Origin: Akanthomyces muscarius
Taxonomy: Eukaryota; Ascomycota; Sordariomycetes; Hypocreales; Cordycipitaceae
Direction: 5' to 3'
Assembly: GCF_028009165.1 (NCBI RefSeq)
Contig: NW_026611618.1
Span: forward strand, 124,001-188,000
DNA: 64,000 nucleotides
Shown: in pieces, positions 60,074 to 64,000 of the stretch
Numbering within the stretch: the stretch's first letter is position 1
How the letters are laid out: every line of letters begins with the position of its first letter
Position numbers and translations under genes: made by a program
The notes under the pieces: model-generated
The model's input: only the letters and a program-made list of their open reading frames with translations
The model's database searches: none
What the model was told of the DNA's origin: nothing

Positions 60074-62116
60074 CTATGGTATCAGTCGAGCGGCATTACG
60101 AGGGAAGAGAATCGTCTCGCGGATGTCAGAGAGCCCTGGAAGACCTTGAACGAGGCGGTTAATACCCACTACAACCATCTTGTTAGATTCATCATAGTCA
60201 GTTAAATGTGAATTTGCCGACTTATGTCCAAGGCCGCCCCATGGAGGCATGCCAATCTCATAAGCGATCATGTACGGGCGCCATTCTGGCGATTCTGCTT
60301 CGATTGGAGAAGACCGACTTACAAGAGCAGTGGGTAACTCCTCATGGTCATGAAGCAACCGGCACCCGGTGTCAATCTGTTGGCCCTTCGTGATGATATC
60401 AAAAGGCTGGCTGGGCTCCTCGTCGACTTGGTATACATGGCACGGCCGCAGATGGCGTGAAAAATGCGTAACGATGAAAATGGCAGTAGGGCGCTCAAGA
60501 CCAAACTCTTTGCCAGCCAGAAAGCTTCCGAGGGCCGCCTCCTCTTCCCGACTACAGATCATGAGCTGATGGACTGAAAGGGACAAACACTGGCAAAAAG
60601 GAGACATACGTTAGGTCGTCAAGTTCGTGGGACTAGAGGCCAATTTTGTCGCGCAGAATAGCCTTCGCTTCGCGAAATATCAATCGTAGCAATTTCCCAT
60701 AGCCATTCAGCCCCAGTTTCAAATCTAAAGCGGACGGATACAGCCGCTTCGCAGCCCGCAGGTGAGTGGCATATTTCTCACTATCTTGAAGGGATCAGAT
60801 GAGACAGACGAGAAGGTTGTCGGCAAAATCGAGAAGCTCGTCCCAATCATTCTTCCGTCGAAAGACTAGTTCCGACATTGTAAACTACTCATATGTTAGA
60901 GAAGCTTTTAGTTTGGGTAGCATCGCGCTGTGCGTAGAGATGGTCATACCTCAGTCAAACGCGTTCCATCGCAAGCAGGCTCTCTGCGAAAGACCGTATA
61001 AAAACCATAGGCTCGCTCCTTCCAAATCCGCTGCAAGCGCCATCTCTAGGTGTATCTCTCCCGTAGGCGCGAGCATGGCAGTGCTGCTAAAGAATGGCAC
61101 CATGAAATGATCATCATTTTCGTCTGGAAATCGATACGCGACGCAGGCAGGAAGCGGGATGAACCGAGACTCAGGCTTTGCCTGAAACTGAGAAGCCAAC
61201 TCTGCACGCCTGTAAAACCTTGAATATGGCTGCAGTCACCGCAACACGGCTGTCCAAGAGCCTGTTATCCAGACGGTCGTTGATCAACTGATCGCGTTGT
61301 TCCGCGGGCGGGATGCGCTCACCGGGACCTCCATGCAGAGCGAGAGTTTTCGGAAGCGTTTTGGCAGCAGCCGAAGGCACTTTCAGTTTTCCTATCTGGG
61401 AAGTTCGAATCTTTTGTTGGAACGGTGTTGCTGGCAGGCGATTGCGCTTTCGAAGATGAGCCTAAGACTCGCAGAAAAGACTCCAGAGTCAGTTTGCTGA
61501 CTATCTGGAGGCTGGCCTCATCCGTTACGCCTGGCTCCGGCCTTGTCTGCATGAACTCACCTGCACGGTATAGCAGGACGCTTAAATCAGAACTATGCCC
61601 CCTTACAATTTCCCCGTGGAGTCTTGCATCAAAGTCGAGGAGGTCTCCTCGACTTTTACTCGCTAAATCGCCAACAAGACAGCCATTCGTCTTCGGCGCC
61701 TTTCCAGTGCAATTTATCGAGAACAAGTTAGCCCAGCGGTAGCTGTGCCAAATTCAAGAAAAAGTCTTTCCTTGATTAACGGTTCTAGAAACTGGAAATG
61801 AGAGAAAGGTTTTGAGGAGTATTGAACCACTATGCAGTTATGTAGATGAAGAGACAGGTCCAGAGAGGCGCGCGAGAGGCCCAGTAGGAACGCGCCATTC
61901 CCCATCGGCGGCTGCGACCAGCTCAGTAGAGACCAGCAAGACCTCACCATATCCCTGGAAGTTCCGCTGTCGTCTAAAGCTGGTATCGCATCGCCCAAGC
62001 AAGTTGATTCGGACAGATTGTGTCGGCGAGTCATCTCCAGCTCTATAGTAGCAAGATCTCCGAGCTAGAGTTTGGGCGGAGTTGTTTATCCATGCAGGAA
62101 ATTTCTGAGCCCTCAA
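60074..62116 (-). pseudogene. Decayed gene of unknown family
   Basis: A consistent minus-strand coding signal is broken repeatedly. From about 62116 one frame gives RINLLGRCDTSFRRQRNFQG and EVLLVSTELVAAADGEWRVP, meets an in-frame TAA at 61840-61838 and a TGA near 61767, and continues in the same frame with DLLDFDARLHGEIVRG and VTDEASLQIVSKLTLESFLR. It then shifts frame at about 61370 (AAAKTLPKTLALHGGPGERI) and again at about 61190 (RFIPLPACVAYRFPDENDDH). A further open segment at 60607-60074 (177 codons) may be its 3' part. Frames stay long between breaks, so the decay looks recent. I cannot name the family. An alternative for part of it is unrecognised introns, but the frame changes lack good splice pairs. 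Confidence 0.5.
61631..61656. repeat. Perfect 12-bp inverted repeat, 2-bp centre
   Basis: AAAGTCGAGGAG and its exact reverse complement are separated by GT. It lies inside the decayed gene. A cruciform or a protein-binding site is possible, but its origin is unknown. Confidence 0.85.
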
Positions 62117-63816
62117 GCGAGGACCACGTTTCTGCGCGGAACAACCGCAGATAATGAGAGTAAACAGGGCGGATCCTCCAGTACGGCAAGCTGAGCATGT
62201 TGTCGAGTAGATACGGGTATTGACTATCGGCGTGACGCTGATCGAGTCAATCGCCGCTTGAGATTGCCGTAGAGAAGAGATTAATTCTGTTTACAGAACT
62301 GTCCGCAGCGCGGTTTTACACGCGGAAGTATACGCGTGGCATGTGCGCCGGCAGGCGACGCTGACCGGGCGCAACACCATCTGTGACAGCAAAGACGAGG
62401 CGACGTTTGACCTCGCAGCCTTTAAGTGGGCTATCAACAACAGTCGCGCTGCGTTTGACAAGGTATACATATATGCCGAGGTAGCCATACTATCAGGCGG
62501 CTTATTAGCGACATTACTAACACTGCGTCTGGCAAGCATGTCATCGGGCAGCTTTAGCCGCACTACCAACGCCGAGGGCATCGACTACCTCCGGTCTGTC
62601 CTGCGAAAGGGCTAAACGGTCGAGCTGGTAGAGAACACCAACTCTCACGCTCTCCGCTACATATAGACACAACGTTGCTGCCGTTGCGACGGGGTTTGAA
62701 GGGCCTGATAGTCTACGGCCCGCACTTAGTGACCGAAGAGACACTGCGCGGCCATCGGACGCTCGATGGCTGAGAGCTGCACCCTTGCCCGCTGCAGCCA
62801 CACGACTCTGAACTGGTTGTTGGCCGGCCACCGCCGTACATGTATCACGCTGCATCATCATCAGGGGCGTACTTACTCCGTATGAGCAGCATGTGTCTGT
62901 GGAAATGCAGGCGACTGAGCTTGCCGACTGACTCGGCACAAGTTTGGCATAACAGCAATCATGCTGCCGTTCCAACACGTCGATAGCATTGGGGTGTCAT
63001 TTCACCGCGCAGCGGCAAACTTGGTAAAGGATAAATTACGCAAGATATCTCTCTTTGGTTTTAATGCATAGACTCTGCTGAAAGAGAGCAGAATGCAGCA
63101 AAAGCGCACGATCCTAGACTCGATCGTTGTCGACGCACATAGGATCATGCAATTGGTGTGGTGCTGCTACATAGTAATGACTTTACGCAGCTAAGTTTAT
63201 TAGGCGACCTGAAAATTTTACTCAATGCTGAAATTCGCCAGTTGACGCTTAGCCTAGGCGATCGAACGTCATACCCAAGCGAAGCCAAGATATGGCCGGC
63301 AAAAGTACAAGAATAACCCCCCCCCCCCCCCCCCCCCCCAATTGTGTATTCTCAGTACTGTCACAATCCTTCCCAATTCTTCATAATTCTCTTTTTTCTC
63401 TGAAGTCAATAACAACGAATGATGAGCTATCTTACAGTTGTGGATATTGTAGATTGTGGACAGCTAGTCAGTCGTGAAATTTAGTGCGCCGTAGGCGTCT
63501 CAAGAAGTGCTGTCACTGCTGCGCCATGGAAGTAGCTTCTCTTGTGGAACTTCTTTGCGCTCGGTGGCCACTGCCGAGCGAATCGCAACTCTGCCGATAA
63601 TGAAGAAACCGTGCTACTTTCCTGTTTGAACTCGACGACGAGTTCAATCGGCCCGACACTAACTTCCTGGAAATTTGGAGGCAGATCGCCACCTAGCCAC
63701 CATCCGAAGTGCGGGGTGCGGGGTGCGGGGGAGCGGCACTCACAGAATAACGTCGGCCACCCACTTCTTAGCCCTACCCACATCTCGGCGCCGTCATTCC
63801 ACCCACTTCAACACCA
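62117..63816. other. Right-hand intergenic region, one open fragment
   Basis: A GC-rich plus-strand frame is open from about 62289 to 62615 (ends YLRSVLRKG) without ATG at its start or a known domain. It may be a gene fragment. A 23-bp poly-C run lies at 63317-63339, and a GCGGGGT tandem near 63712-63730. Otherwise nothing is supported. Confidence 0.4.
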
Positions 63817-64000
63817 AACCTACATTACTAGAACTGTGTTTTCTTATATAATTATAATTATCTTAACGTTAAATTTTATATATATAATAATACCTCTTAA
63901 ATATACTAAATAGGCCCTTTAAAATGCTATTTAGGACGTAATTAGCGGCATAAAACTCTATATTACTATATAGCGGTAAGAGGTACTGCGGTTAATAATA
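63817..64000. mobile_element. Start of a second AT-rich relic, cut by the window end
   Basis: The first 36 bp are identical to 5707-5742, after which the sequence becomes TA-rich like the first relic. It continues beyond the window. Both copies have the same orientation. Confidence 0.75.

Noticed and set aside
62289..62615. Plus-strand open fragment ending YLRSVLRKG
   Set aside because: No ATG at the start, no known domain and stops shortly after; kept only as a note in the gap description.
62541..62978. 145-codon minus-strand open frame, Ala/Arg/Ser-rich
   Set aside because: Overlaps the fragment above on the opposite strand; composition suggests chance openness in GC-rich DNA.
63317..63339. 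Poly-C run as a possible functional element
   Set aside because: A homopolymer of this kind is better explained by slippage or assembly error.

Overview
This window is nuclear DNA from a filamentous ascomycete. The genes are broken by short introns (about 45-165 bp, GT-AG, with branch points of the GCTAAC/CTGAC type). One block is extremely AT-rich in the way left by repeat-induced point mutation (RIP). The protein families (Zn2Cys6 regulator, secreted catalase-peroxidase, sedolisin, GT90, expanded PD-(D/E)XK-like family) fit Sordariomycetes, and Hypocreales is my best guess. The genus cannot be read from the sequence.

Layout. (1) 0.8-5.3 kb: three genes on the minus strand, an acyl-CoA dehydrogenase, a small secreted protein built of Kex2-bounded repeats, and a paraoxonase/arylesterase-like hydrolase. 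(2) 5.7-7.9 kb: a RIP-like AT-rich relic whose sharp left edge recurs, in the same orientation, at 63.8 kb where a second relic enters the window. (3) 8.7-17.5 kb: a Dal5-type MFS permease, a six-exon secreted catalase-peroxidase (KatG2 type) and a Zn2Cys6 transcription factor. (4) 18.3-26.6 kb: a coiled-coil protein of unknown role, a secreted sedolisin (S53) protease and a xanthine/alpha-ketoglutarate dioxygenase (XanA type). (5) 28.0-35.1 kb: a group that looks like a surface-glycan locus, with a membrane sulfatase-superfamily protein, a GT25 glycosyltransferase and a GT90 (CAP10-type) glycosyltransferase. (6) 35.7-38 kb: a repeat-rich island holding a broken gene, an intron-containing tRNA-Lys(CUU), an inverted partial copy of that tRNA region and a 200-bp solo LTR with a perfect 5-bp target duplication inside the copy. 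(7) 38.5-43.5 kb: a 1609-residue WD40 scaffold protein. (8) 43.5-62 kb: a gene-poor stretch with two tandem decayed PD-(D/E)XK-like paralogues, one small conserved basic/serine-rich protein and one decayed gene of unknown family.

Functional reading. Secreted or surface-acting products are frequent: KatG2, sedolisin, the Kex2-repeat protein, the glycan enzymes. XanA and the Dal5-type permease both suggest scavenging of organic nitrogen. Decay is concentrated near the repeats: I see at least four pseudogenes, two of which carry changes that fit CAG to TAG, the transition expected from RIP.

Exon coordinates were derived by hand from splice consensus, reading frame and family expectation. CDS start/end values give the span from start codon to stop codon including introns.
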